Assembly (NCBI RefSeq): GCF_001426905.1
Contig: NZ_LMFQ01000009.1
Coordinates: 105-64,104 of the forward strand
Direction of reading: 5' to 3'
DNA length: 64,000 bases
Source: Caulobacter sp. Root1455
Lineage (GTDB): Bacteria > Pseudomonadota > Alphaproteobacteria > Caulobacterales > Caulobacteraceae
Shown: in pieces, positions 1 through 7,447 of the stretch
Numbering within the stretch: the stretch's first letter is position 1
How the letters are laid out: every line of letters begins with the position of its first letter
Notes under the pieces: model-generated
Databases searched by the model: none
The model's input: only the letters and a program-made list of their open reading frames with translations
Told to the model about the DNA's origin: nothing
Program-made: the position numbers and the translations under genes

Positions 1-124
1 TGGCGCGGAGCGTCTGGCTTCGTCGAAACGGTATTCTTTTTCAAACTCCGGACGGTGTCCGGCGCTCCGCGACCCTTTCCATCTCCTCAGCGAGTGATCG
101 CGTGAGACCGAGAGGCCGTGCCCG

Positions 125-267
125 CGAACACTTGCCCCCACCTGACCGCTGCGCGGTCTGTCCGCCCCCACAGGGGGCGGAGGGCGCACGCGCGGCGCCG
201 GCGGCGGAACCTCTTCCCCCTCTGGGGGAAGACGACCGCGAAGCGGTCCGTAGGGGGCAAGTGGTCG
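125..267. repeat. Composite palindromic repeat, copy 1 (REPIN-like)
   Basis: Two hairpin-rich modules face each other. The left module starts with ACTTGCCCCC, followed by the stem GACCGC-tgc-GCGGTC and a CCCCCA/AGGGGG hairpin. The right module is its inverse: CCCCCT/TGGGGG hairpin, GACCGC-gaa-GCGGTC stem, then GGGGGCAAGT. A reverse-complement copy lies at 11697-11827. No reading frame here looks coding. The inverted pair of REP-type units is seen directly; the REPIN name is an analogy. Confidence 0.75.
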
Positions 268-276
268 CCGCACGAA

Positions 277-415
277 GGTCCTCCCCCCGTGGGGGAGGTG
301 TCGGCGAAGCCGACGGAGGGGGGAGTGATCGGCCGATGGCCAGACCTGCGATCGGCGATCCCAATCCTCCCCCCACCGATCGCTGCGCGATCGCCTCCCC
401 CACGGGGGAGGACCT
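277..415. repeat. Composite palindromic repeat, second type
   Basis: An imperfect inverted repeat. The left arm begins GGTCCTCCCCCC and is followed by a GTCGGC-gaa-GCCGAC stem. The right arm ends CGGGGGAGGACC and carries a GATCGC-tgc-GCGATC stem. The architecture matches the element at 125-267 but the arm sequences differ, so this is a related subfamily. Together the two elements fill most of the first 430 bases, which hold no supportable gene. Confidence 0.65.
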
Positions 416-430
416 GGGAAAAGGAGCCCC

Positions 431-1594
431 TCAATAACTCTTCGGCAGACCCAGCACCCGTTCGGCGATGAAGTTCAGGATCATCTCGCGGCTGATCGGC
501 GCGATGCGGGCGATCATCGCCTCGCGGAAATAGCGCTCGACGTCGTATTCCTTGGCGTAGCCCATGCCGCCGTGGGCCAGGACCGAGCTCTCGCAGGCGG
601 TGAAGCCGGCCTCCGCGCCCAGGTACTTGGCGGCGTTGGCCTCGGCCCCGCAGTCCTGGCCGCGGTCGTAGAGGGCGGCGGCCTTGAAGGCCAGCAGGTT
701 GGCGGCCTCCAGCTCGGCCCAGGACCTGGCCAGCGGATGGGCCACGCCCTGGTTCTGGCCGATGGGCCGGCCGAACACCACGCGCTCCTTGGCGTAGGTC
801 GTCGCCTTGGCCAGGGCCGCTCGCCCCAGGCCGATGGCCTCGACCGCGAACAGCACCCGCTCCGGATTGAGGCCGTGCAGCAGGTAGGAGAAGCCCTTGC
901 CCTCCTCGCCGACCAGGTCCTCGGCCGGCACGAACAGGTCCTCGATGAACAGCATGTTACACTCGACCGCCTTGCGCCCCATCTTGGGGATCGGCTTGGC
1001 CTCGATCTTCTCGCGGTCGGTGTAGAACAGGGACAGGCCCTGGGTCGGCTTGGCGCACTGGTCCTTGGGCGTGGTGCGGGCGATGATCAGGATCTTGTTG
1101 GCGCGCTGGGCGCCGGTCGTCCAGATCTTGCGGCCGTTCAGCACATAGCCGTCGTTGGTGCGCTCGGCCCGGGTTTCCAGGCTGGAGGTGTCCAGGCCCG
1201 AATTGGGCTCGGTCACCGCGAAGCACATCTTGTCCTCGCCCGAGATCAGCCGCGGCAGGTGCTTCTGGCGCTGGTCCTCGGTGCCGAACTTCACGATCGG
1301 CATGGGGCCGAAGATGTTCAGGTGGATGGCGCTGGCGCCCGAGAAGCCCGCGCCCGACTGGGCCACGGTCTGCATCATGATCGCCGCCTCGGTCAGGCCC
1401 AGGCCCGCACCGCCGACGCTCTCGGGCATGGCCACGCCCAGCCAGCCGCCCTCGGCGATGGCGGCCACGAAGGCCTCGGGGAAGATCCCGGTCTCGTCGG
1501 TGCGGCGCCAGTACTCGTCGTCGAAGTCGGCGCACAGCTTGGCGACGCCCTCGCGGATGGCTTCCTGCTCGTCGGTCAACCAGAATCCGCTCAT
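431..1594 (-). CDS. Acyl-CoA dehydrogenase family protein
   Basis: A 387-residue flavoprotein of normal family length. Acyl-CoA dehydrogenases use FAD to introduce an alpha,beta double bond into acyl-CoA and pass electrons to ETF. The N-terminal helical domain opens with LTDEQEAIREGV. The middle beta domain has the signature CFAVTEPNSGLD followed by NGRKIWTTGA. The C-terminal domain carries the second signature near HGGMGYAKEYDVERYFREA. The ATG follows a weak AGGGG site. The next minus-strand gene upstream ends 42 bases away, so co-transcription is possible. Chain length or branched-chain specificity cannot be read from the sequence. Confidence 0.93.
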   Translation of the reverse strand: MSGFWLTDEQEAIREGVAKLCADFDDEYWRRTDETGIFPEAFVAAIAEGGWLGVAMPESVGGAGLGLTEAAIMMQTVAQSGAGFSGASAIHLNIFGPMPIVKFGTEDQRQKHLPRLISGEDKMCFAVTEPNSGLDTSSLETRAERTNDGYVLNGRKIWTTGAQRANKILIIARTTPKDQCAKPTQGLSLFYTDREKIEAKPIPKMGRKAVECNMLFIEDLFVPAEDLVGEEGKGFSYLLHGLNPERVLFAVEAIGLGRAALAKATTYAKERVVFGRPIGQNQGVAHPLARSWAELEAANLLAFKAAALYDRGQDCGAEANAAKYLGAEAGFTACESSVLAHGGMGYAKEYDVERYFREAMIARIAPISREMILNFIAERVLGLPKSY

Positions 1595-1636
1595 TCGCCC
1601 CTGCCCTGCTCTCGTTGTGGTTCTTGTCGTCGCGCC

Positions 1637-2626
1637 TCAGGTCCTCGAGAAGCGCCGCGCGTCGAGCGACGCGGCGTCCGGGCCTGGGTTATCATCCTTC
1701 AGATACGACGCGGCCAGATCGGCCACAAGCGGGGCCAGCAGCCAGCCGTTGCGGCGGGCCCCCACGGCCAGCATCACGCCCGGCGTCGCGCTCCAGCCCA
1801 CCAGCGGCAGGCCGTCGGGCGTGGCGGCCCGCACGCCCACCTCGGTGGTCAGCACGGCCCGCGCCAGTTCCGGGCGCAGGCGGATCGCCGCCGCGCGCAG
1901 GGCGTCGGTCGCCGAGGAGTCCACGGTCAGGTCGTCGCGGCCCGCCTCCATGGTCGCGCCGATCGCCGGGCTTTCGCCGGGACAGATATAGACCCCCTCG
2001 CCCCGGATCACCGGTCCGGTCGCGGGGCCGCGGTCGGCGCGCAGGATCTGCCCCTTGATCGGGCTGAGCGCCTTCAGTTCCGGGGCCAGGCCGCAAGCGT
2101 CGCTCGCGCCCGTGGCCAGCACGACGGCGGAGAAGGCCGGCAGGTCATCGGGGGTGAAGGCGCGCGGCTCGAAACGCCCGCCCAGGCCCTGGAACGCGGC
2201 GCGCAGGGCGGCCAGGGCCGGACGGGCCTCGATCCGCCAATCCTCGGCGTCGACCAGGGCCCCGTCCAGGCGCTGGAAGGGGGCGCCGAGGGCTTCGAAC
2301 CGCGCCGCGATGGTCGCCAGCCAGCCGGCCTCGCCCTCGATCCTCAGGCCGTCCCGCAGAATTTCCAGGCCCAGTCCCTGGGCGAAGGCCGGCCAGAGGT
2401 CGCGGGCCCGCCGCAGCAGGGCCAGGTGCGGCGTCGAGACGGGGTCGAACACGGCCTCGGCCACCGGCGCCAGCATGCCGGCCGCGACGCTCGAGGCGTT
2501 GTCGCCGGCGGGACTGGGATCGAAAAGCGTGACGTCGAACCGGGCGCGCGCCAGGGTCAGCGCCACGGCCGATCCGATCGCGCCGGCGCCGGCCACCGCC
2601 ACCCGCGCGCGCAGCTTGGTCTCCAT
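1637..2626 (-). CDS. FAD-dependent amine oxidase (glycine oxidase ThiO / DadA-like)
   Basis: A 329-residue DAO-family flavoenzyme. The N-terminal Rossmann motif VAGAGAIGSAVALTLAR binds FAD, followed by an acidic residue in TLFDP and the SSVAAGMLAP segment typical of glycine oxidases. The C-terminal half has the family signature GVRAATPDGLPLVG and a final GWLLAPLVADLAA segment. ThiO proteins oxidise glycine to iminoglycine for thiazole synthesis, but no thi gene is in the window, so the substrate is uncertain. I chose the ATG at 2626 over an upstream TTG. It is divergent from the XRE regulator at 2807. Confidence 0.8.
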   Translation of the reverse strand: METKLRARVAVAGAGAIGSAVALTLARARFDVTLFDPSPAGDNASSVAAGMLAPVAEAVFDPVSTPHLALLRRARDLWPAFAQGLGLEILRDGLRIEGEAGWLATIAARFEALGAPFQRLDGALVDAEDWRIEARPALAALRAAFQGLGGRFEPRAFTPDDLPAFSAVVLATGASDACGLAPELKALSPIKGQILRADRGPATGPVIRGEGVYICPGESPAIGATMEAGRDDLTVDSSATDALRAAAIRLRPELARAVLTTEVGVRAATPDGLPLVGWSATPGVMLAVGARRNGWLLAPLVADLAASYLKDDNPGPDAASLDARRFSRT

Positions 2627-2806
2627 GGGCGGCAAACACCCTTGCTCGCGCCAAACGTCAACCCCGGCGGGTCATTTTGCGGGCTCTACGGATGTGTCAG
2701 AGGCGTGACTAAGGCAACCGCATGGGTCTATCCTGTGTTAACCAAGCTGGACCACACGCTCCCCACAGAGGGAGCGCGGGCGGTCGCTGGGAGGAACACG
2801 ACGCGG

Positions 2807-3229
2807 ATGACCGACAAATCCCCTTCCGACATGGCTCACCCCGTCGATCTCTATGTCGGGGCGCGCCTTCGGATCCGCCGCAAGGTCCTGGGCCTGAGCC
2901 AGACCCAGTTGGCCGAAGCCCTGGGCATCACCTTCCAGCAGATCCAGAAATACGAACGCGGCGCCAACCGGATCAGCGCCTCGAAGCTGTACGAGGCCGC
3001 GCGCCTGCTGCAGTCGCCGGTGTCCTATTTCTTCGACGGCCTGGACGAGACCGCCCACGGCGAGGTCGACGACGGGTTCGCCCAGCGCATGACCCAGTTC
3101 GTGGCCACGCCGGAGGGGCTGGAGCTGGCCGGGCTGTTCCCGCGGCTGAACGACCGCCGGCTGCGTCGCCGGGTCGTCGATCTGGTCAAGGCGATGGTCG
3201 ACGACGAGCCGGGGGCGGCCGCGCCCTAG
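2807..3229 (+). CDS. XRE/Cro-CI family transcriptional regulator
   Basis: 140 residues. Residues ~10-70 form a helix-turn-helix domain: VGARLRIRRKVLGLSQTQLA followed by ALGITFQQIQKYERGANRIS. This is the common alphaproteobacterial subfamily with FQQ(I/V)QKYERG and a (V)SYFFDGL segment after the domain. The remaining ~60 residues are helical, ending in an Arg-rich RLNDRRLRRRVVDLVKAM segment. It is transcribed away from the flavoenzyme gene, with about 180 bases of shared upstream DNA where it may autoregulate. Target genes are not known. An internal ATG at 2831 is an alternative start. Confidence 0.9.
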   Translation: MTDKSPSDMAHPVDLYVGARLRIRRKVLGLSQTQLAEALGITFQQIQKYERGANRISASKLYEAARLLQSPVSYFFDGLDETAHGEVDDGFAQRMTQFVATPEGLELAGLFPRLNDRRLRRRVVDLVKAMVDDEPGAAAP

Positions 3230-3322
3230 GCCCGGCCTCGACGGATCGCCGGCCTCTCCCAGGCGTTTCCTCCAAGGCGCCGCAGGGGGCCGCCCGGCAT
3301 TCGTCGCCGCCGATAGGCCTTC

Positions 3323-3508
3323 ATGCTTCTGATCGTATCGCTGTTCCTGATCTTCGCCGTCATTGGCCCGCCGGCCGGCGAGGTCGTTCGCCGCCACCAG
3401 CGCGCCATCCAGCACCGCAAGCGGATCGACGCCTTTCTCCGCGCCGGCCCGGTGGCCGAATATCGCCTCGACGAGCGGCCCTGGAGCGATCGAGACGTCG
3501 GGGCGTGA
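3323..3508 (+). CDS. Small single-pass membrane protein (hypothetical)
   Basis: A 61-residue frame beginning with one hydrophobic segment, MLLIVSLFLIFAVIGPPAG, followed by a basic, helical tail (VVRRHQRAIQHRKRIDAFLRAG). The layout of a membrane anchor plus cytoplasmic tail looks like a real small protein, but no family is recognised and no strong ribosome-binding site is visible. Its last bases run into a palindromic repeat at 3501-3548. Confidence 0.45.
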   Translation: MLLIVSLFLIFAVIGPPAGEVVRRHQRAIQHRKRIDAFLRAGPVAEYRLDERPWSDRDVGA

Positions 3509-3548
3509 CCGACGCCCAAACCGCTCGCGCTTTCGGCTGCCACGCTCC
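3501..3548. repeat. Palindromic repeat, GGCGTGAC...GCCACGCTCC type
   Basis: Inverted ends (GGCGTG / CACGCTCC) enclose a core with AAACCG and CTTTCGGCTG. A clearly related copy, with perfect GAGCGTGAC/GTCACGCTC ends and a GAAACCGGC...ACTTTCGGCTG core, lies at 49452-49501. Two copies with shared core and compensated ends point to a dispersed REP-type family. Confidence 0.6.
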
Positions 3549-3645
3549 AGCGGCGCTGTGCCGCACTTCCGCGAAACACCATTCGGGCGCAGCCTTTGGT
3601 CAGGTAGCCGACGCATCGTGTCGCGTCACAGCGGGGAGCCTGGGT

Positions 3646-3789
3646 GTGAAAGCGTCTTCGGGGGCGGCTAACGGCCGCATTCGATATTGGTGGCAGGCCC
3701 GGCCGATGGTCGGCCTGCTGGCGGGCTGGGTCGCCATCGCCCTGGTCGGCTGGCGCGTCTGGAGCGCGCTGACCGGACACCACGCCTAG
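3646..3789 (+). CDS. Very small putative membrane protein
   Basis: A 47-residue frame starting at GTG with GGGAG about 9 bases upstream. The last 25 residues are a hydrophobic stretch, MVGLLAGWVAIALVGWRVW, ending SALTGHHA. It is shorter than most gene callers accept and no family is recognised. A bidirectional terminator at 3822-3849 lies 30 bases after its stop. Confidence 0.35.
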   Translation: MKASSGAANGRIRYWWQARPMVGLLAGWVAIALVGWRVWSALTGHHA

Positions 3790-3821
3790 ACGCCCTGCCT
3801 AAAACGAAATCGCCGAAACGA

Positions 3822-3849
3822 AAAAGCCCCGGGCGAACCCAGGGCTTTT
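3822..3849. terminator. Bidirectional rho-independent terminator
   Basis: AAAAGCCC-c-GGG-CGAA-CCC-a-GGGCTTTT: a GC stem with a tetraloop and A/T runs on both sides, so it can work in both directions. It lies directly downstream of tRNA-His on the minus strand and of the small gene on the plus strand. Confidence 0.8.
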
Positions 3850-3862
3850 CGACGTCTTGCGA

Positions 3863-3939
3863 TGGTACCGCCTCTCAGGCTTGAACTGAGGACCTCTGGT
3901 TCCACAAACCAGCGCTCTAACCAACTGAGCTAAGGCGGC
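3863..3939 (-). tRNA. tRNA-His (GTG anticodon)
   Basis: A 77-base cloverleaf with encoded CCA. The acceptor stem is GCCGCCT / AGGCGGT, giving a G1-U72 wobble and A73 instead of the C73 that normally pairs with G-1. The anticodon stem CTGGT/ACCAG encloses loop TTGTGGA, anticodon GTG. The T-loop is TTCAAGC. The base before G1 in the gene is G, but it would face A73, not C73. The G1-U72/A73 pattern matches the unusual tRNA-His described from Caulobacter crescentus, whose HisRS does not need G-1. Confidence 0.95.
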
Positions 3940-4005
3940 CTATCGCGAGGGAGTGTCTTTAGTCGGACGCGCGGGCCGGATCAAGCGCCGAAACAGCCCT
4001 TTCCA

Positions 4006-4041
4006 CACGAAAACGCCCCGGAGCGATGAAGCTCCGGGGCG
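4006..4041 (-). terminator. Rho-independent terminator of the exbB-exbD-tonB operon
   Basis: A perfect 11-bp stem (CGCCCCGGAGC / GCTCCGGGGCG) with loop GATGAA lies about 30 bases after the tonB stop. On the minus strand it is followed by a short T-rich run (GTTTTCG). Confidence 0.85.
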
Positions 4042-4069
4042 CCCGTTTCTTGGCCTGTCGCCTCGGTCC

Positions 4070-4801
4070 CTAGCGGGGGACCGTGAAGACGATCGGGATC
4101 GTGATCTCGCCACCGTCCACCGGAGCGCCGTCAAGCGTCTTCGGCTTCATGCGGAACAGTCGCGACAGCTTCAAGGCCGCTTCGCCGAAGCCGTAGTCCG
4201 CCGGGTTTTCCGACTGGACCGAGCAACCTTCGAGCGAACCCTTGGCGGTCACGGTGCACTTCAGGGTCGCGCGACCGCCCACTTCCATCCGCTGAGCGCG
4301 GTCGGGGTAGTAACGAGCCATGTCCTCGCCGCTGGGCTTGCGGGCCCAGTCCGGACGCGTGATCACCGAAGCCCGAGCCGGCGGGTTCGCAGCCGGCGGC
4401 ACGGCGGAGATCACCGGCGGAGCCGTTTGCTCGACCCGCTCCTTGACGGGCGGGATCGGCAGCGGCGGCGGCGGAGTCACGTCCGGCGGCGGCGCGATCG
4501 GCGGCCTCGGCTGCACCACCGCGGGAGGCGGGGGCGGAGCGTTGGTCGGCGGCGGCGGCGGCGGCGGAGGCGGCGGCGGCGGCGGGGGCGGCGGAGGCAG
4601 CTCCACGTCCACGGCGTCGTCGTGATACTCCTTCATCACGGCTTCGAACTTCTGCTTCGCCAGATACGCGAACAAAGCAGCGTGGAAGCCGACGACGACG
4701 ACGGTCGCGATACCGAAGGCGCCGAGGCCCTTCTTGCGTCGCGGACCTTCCGAAGTGAGCGGGTCGTAGTGGCGATGCTCAGGCGCTTGTTGTTCAGCCA
4801 T
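4070..4801 (-). CDS. tonB: TonB-family energy transducer
   Basis: A 243-residue periplasm-spanning protein that passes proton-motive force from ExbB/ExbD to outer-membrane receptors. A short cytoplasmic N-terminus is followed by one membrane segment at about residues 28-48 (IATVVVVGFHAALFAYLA). A Pro-rich linker contains a run of 17 consecutive prolines (4547-4597). The C-terminal TonB domain (~170-243) has YYPDRAQRMEVGGRATLKC and ends in IPIVFTVPR. It is the last gene of the operon, 9 bases after exbD. The proline run is long enough to demand EF-P during translation (inference). Confidence 0.93.
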   Translation of the reverse strand: MAEQQAPEHRHYDPLTSEGPRRKKGLGAFGIATVVVVGFHAALFAYLAKQKFEAVMKEYHDDAVDVELPPPPPPPPPPPPPPPPPTNAPPPPPAVVQPRPPIAPPPDVTPPPPLPIPPVKERVEQTAPPVISAVPPAANPPARASVITRPDWARKPSGEDMARYYPDRAQRMEVGGRATLKCTVTAKGSLEGCSVQSENPADYGFGEAALKLSRLFRMKPKTLDGAPVDGGEITIPIVFTVPR

Positions 4802-4810
4802 GCATCACCC

Positions 4811-5245
4811 CTAGCTGTTCTGATCCTTGCCGATGAGCGCCACGCTATAGAAGCCGTTATCCTGGAGGGTGTTCATAACCTCCATGAAAGCTCCGTAGCG
4901 CGTCTTTTCGTCGGCGCGGATATAGATGCGCTCCTTGGTGGGATCGCGACGGCCAATGTTCTTAACGAGGTCCGCACCCATCTCGTCAACCGTAGTGCGG
5001 TCATCGCCAATGAAGACCTGTCCCGAAGCCTTGATCGAGATGTAGACGGGCTTTGGCGGGGTCGTCGACGGTTTGGCGACCGCCGGCGGCAGGTTCACTT
5101 CGACCGACACGGAGGCGAGCGGAGCCGCCACCATGAAGATGATCAGGAGGACCAGCATGACGTCCACGAAGGGCGTAACGTTGATCTCGCTGTTTTGGTC
5201 GATATTAAACCTGTCGCCCCCACCGCCTGAGAGTTTGGCGGCCAT
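4811..5245 (-). CDS. exbD: Biopolymer transport protein ExbD/TolR family
   Basis: 144 residues. The N-terminus is cytoplasmic and is followed by the motif NVTPFVDVMLVLLIIFMVAAPL, which holds the membrane helix and the conserved proton-path Asp (D in FVDVML). The periplasmic domain is of usual size, with IRADEKTRYGAFMEVMNTLQDNGF near the C-terminus. It forms the proton-driven motor with ExbB. It lies 5 bases after exbB and 9 bases before tonB, so it is certainly in one operon. Confidence 0.95.
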   Translation of the reverse strand: MAAKLSGGGGDRFNIDQNSEINVTPFVDVMLVLLIIFMVAAPLASVSVEVNLPPAVAKPSTTPPKPVYISIKASGQVFIGDDRTTVDEMGADLVKNIGRRDPTKERIYIRADEKTRYGAFMEVMNTLQDNGFYSVALIGKDQNS

Positions 5246-5250
5246 CGGTC

Positions 5251-6150
5251 TTACGCCCCTTTGTCGAGCTGGCGCGAAATGGCGTTCATCAGTTCAGCAA
5301 CGAAACCTTCAGAGCGCGTGCCGTAGCCGGAAATGCGGGTCTGGAAGTAGTTGTAGAAGATAACGGCCGGGATAGCGGCGAACAGACCGATACCAGTGGC
5401 GAGCAGCGCTTCGGCGATGCCGGGGGCGACGACGGCCAGGTTGGTCGTGTTGGTGTTCGCGATGCCGATGAACGAGGTCATGATCCCGTAGACGGTGCCG
5501 AACAGACCGATGAACGGACCGGCCGAACCGACCGAGGCCAGGAACACCATGCCGCCCGACAGGCGCTTGGCCAGCGAGGCCTGCACCGCGCTGATGGCGT
5601 AGGTGGCGCGCGACAGGGTCGAGTCACGGTGCTCGCCGCCGACGGCCAGGCCAGCTTGGCGCGACAGTTCGACTTCTTGAGCGGCCGCGGCGGCCATGTC
5701 GGCCATCGGGTTGCCTTCGAATTCTTCCGACGAACCGATGCGGGCGATGTCGGCGATCGAGCGAGCGCCGCGGAAGGCTTCCAGGAACTTGTCCGATTGC
5801 TTGTTCAGGGCGCCGAACTCGAACAGCTTGGTGATCAGCAGGACCCACGAGAAGATCGAGGCGAGGATCAGACCGATCATCACGACCTTAACCACGGCCT
5901 GGGCCGACAGGAACATGCCGATCGGGGTCAGGGAGTGGGATTTCATCTTTTCGGTCGCGGCGACGCCAGCGTCCAGAGGCTCTTCGGCAGGCGCGGCGGC
6001 GGGGGCCGGAGCGGCGGCGGCCGGAGCGGCGGCCTCGGTGGTGGCCGGCGCAGGCGCCGCAGCGTCCTGAGCGAAGGCCGGGGCGCTCACCATCAGCGCC
6101 ATGGCGCCGACGAGAGCGATGAGGGGGGTTTTCCGTTTAATGTCGAGCAT
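5251..6150 (-). CDS. exbB: MotA/TolQ/ExbB proton channel family protein
   Basis: 299 residues from the ATG at 6150, which has AGGA 11 bases upstream. A signal peptide (LIALVGAMALMVSAPAFAQ) is followed by an Ala/Pro-rich segment, then the ExbB core: a first helix around VVKVVMIGLILASIFSWVLL and two C-terminal helices, one in LSGGMVFLASVGSAGPFIGL with the FGTVYGIMTSF motif, the other in GIAEALLATGIGLFAAIPAV. It forms the inner-membrane channel that powers TonB. The long signal-bearing N-terminus is typical of the extended ExbB group. A longer in-frame start at 6237 looks non-coding. Confidence 0.93.
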   Translation of the reverse strand: MLDIKRKTPLIALVGAMALMVSAPAFAQDAAAPAPATTEAAAPAAAAPAPAAAPAEEPLDAGVAATEKMKSHSLTPIGMFLSAQAVVKVVMIGLILASIFSWVLLITKLFEFGALNKQSDKFLEAFRGARSIADIARIGSSEEFEGNPMADMAAAAAQEVELSRQAGLAVGGEHRDSTLSRATYAISAVQASLAKRLSGGMVFLASVGSAGPFIGLFGTVYGIMTSFIGIANTNTTNLAVVAPGIAEALLATGIGLFAAIPAVIFYNYFQTRISGYGTRSEGFVAELMNAISRQLDKGA

Positions 6151-7089
6151 CTGTCGCCAGTTCCTGATTGGTCTAGCACGTTTGGACCGAGGGTCGTCGC
6201 GCGAGAGCGTCTCCACCCTAACTTGAATAGCCTGCACGATGGCCGATCGCTCGGACGCCTTGCAGACCCGCTTCGCTGCGCTCGACCCGTTACGCCCCCC
6301 AAGCCGGGCTCATGCCCATCAAGAAGGATCGTTTCGAAGCGCGTGTGACCGCCGCCCCCGAGGAGGCTTCGATCTTACCGCAATGTTAGAATTGCGGCAG
6401 GGGTCCTTTGGCAACCCCTTTTCGTACCGTCAAGGGGTGCGAAGAGGCATAAATTCACCGTCCCTTTGACGCACCCACCACCTTTGCCGCACCGCACAAA
6501 TGGGAAATCAGGATTTGAGGGCGGTTTTTCCCTGCCAAAGGGAATATCGATGTTGCGGCGCAGCATGGCCACAAAACATCGGTTTCGCAGGCGAGATCTG
6601 AACGCGTATCGCGCCGTAGTTCAATCTGGCCGGGAAACACGGCCGCCGGAGGTCTGACCTCCACCGTCCTCAACTCAAGCTCCACAACGGAGCCGGCGTC
6701 CGGTTTTCGCCGCCGATCGGCTTTCAGGCGCCCAAAAACGGACGCTGGCCCCGCCTCGCCGGCGAAAGCAGGGTCCATCGCCGCTCAGATGGAGGGCGCG
6801 GCGCTCGCAAGGGCGGTTCGGTCATCCCAGCGCGCTCAAGTCTCTCCCGGCGCCCTCGCTCGGCGGGAACCGGCGCCGGGAACCGGGCCCGTCCGCGACA
6901 GAGCGAAGACCGGCGGTCGATTCCGCCTTCGCCTGGTCGACCGCCTCTAAAATTTTACGTCTGCCCTGAGGCGGACGGCGGTGATCAAGTTCGCGGCGCC
7001 GTCAGGACGACGGCCTCGCACCGCGCGAAGGCCTCGACCACACGGTCCCACCGCAAGACGATAGAAACAAGGGCGGGTCTGAAAGGAAG
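6151..7089. other. Intergenic region without a supportable gene
   Basis: About 940 bases between exbB and tRNA-Phe. Several short frames are present but none resembles a protein. Visible structure includes an inverted repeat CCGCAAT-N6-ATTGCGG at 6378-6397, followed by an AGGGGT...ACCCCTTTT hairpin near 6400-6421, and a 9-bp inverted repeat CCCGGCGCC/GGCGCCGGG at 6846-6880. The exbB promoter must lie in the lower part. The inverted repeat at 6378 could be an operator, which is a guess. Confidence 0.5.
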
Positions 7090-7165
7090 TGGTGCCTGGG
7101 GGCGGATTCGAACCACCGACACGCGGATTTTCAATCCGCTGCTCTACCAACTGAGCTACCCAGGC
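7090..7165 (-). tRNA. tRNA-Phe (GAA anticodon)
   Basis: A 76-base cloverleaf with encoded CCA. The acceptor is GCCTGGG/CCCAGGC with A73. The D-arm has GCTCAGTTGGTAGAGC. Anticodon stem GCGGA/TCCGC encloses loop TTGAAAA, giving anticodon GAA. The T-loop is TTCGAAT. It lies about 110 bases downstream of yacG on the same strand and may be read through from that operon. Confidence 0.96.
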
Positions 7166-7276
7166 CCTGGGCCTAAGAAGCGGTCGAAACCGCTCTGGCG
7201 CCCGCCCGACGGCGGGGAGCCGCGTCTATAGGGGAGGCTAAAAACGAAGTCCAGCCCCTCTTGAGGCGATCTCGAA

Positions 7277-7447
7277 CTAATCCCGGTCGAAGTCTGTGGA
7301 CGGTGGGTTTTCCTCGTCCTCGTCGGCCCCGGGCACCACGTACCGGTCCGACAGCCAGCGGTTCAGGTCGACGTCGGCGCAGCGCTTGGAGCAGAACGGC
7401 TTGAAGGCCGGATCCGTCGGTTTCTTGCAGATGGGGCAGCCGCTCAT
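7277..7447 (-). CDS. yacG: DNA gyrase inhibitor YacG (zinc-binding)
   Basis: A 56-residue protein, MSGCPICKKPTDPAFKPFCS and on, with the Cys4 zinc site formed by CPIC and CSKRC, followed by the family's ADVDLNRWLSDRY and an acidic tail. YacG binds GyrB and limits gyrase activity. Its ATG overlaps the stop of the RNase E/G gene by four bases (ATGA), so the two are translationally coupled. Confidence 0.93.
   Translation of the reverse strand: MSGCPICKKPTDPAFKPFCSKRCADVDLNRWLSDRYVVPGADEDEENPPSTDFDRD

Noticed and set aside
118-430. Clustered hairpins at the window start considered as a CRISPR array
   Set aside because: There are no regularly spaced direct repeats with unique spacers. The units are inverted pairs with covarying stems.
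572-2800. Long plus-strand open frame opposite the acyl-CoA dehydrogenase and flavoenzyme genes
   Set aside because: Its translation is Gly/Arg/Ala/Gln-rich with no family features and is antisense to two well-conserved genes. Only its last 140 codons (from 2807) form a real protein, the XRE regulator.
6378-6421. Inverted repeat and hairpin upstream of exbB considered as a Fur site
   Set aside because: CCGCAAT-N6-ATTGCGG does not resemble the AT-rich Fur consensus, and it lies more than 200 bases from the exbB start. Kept only as an unassigned palindrome.
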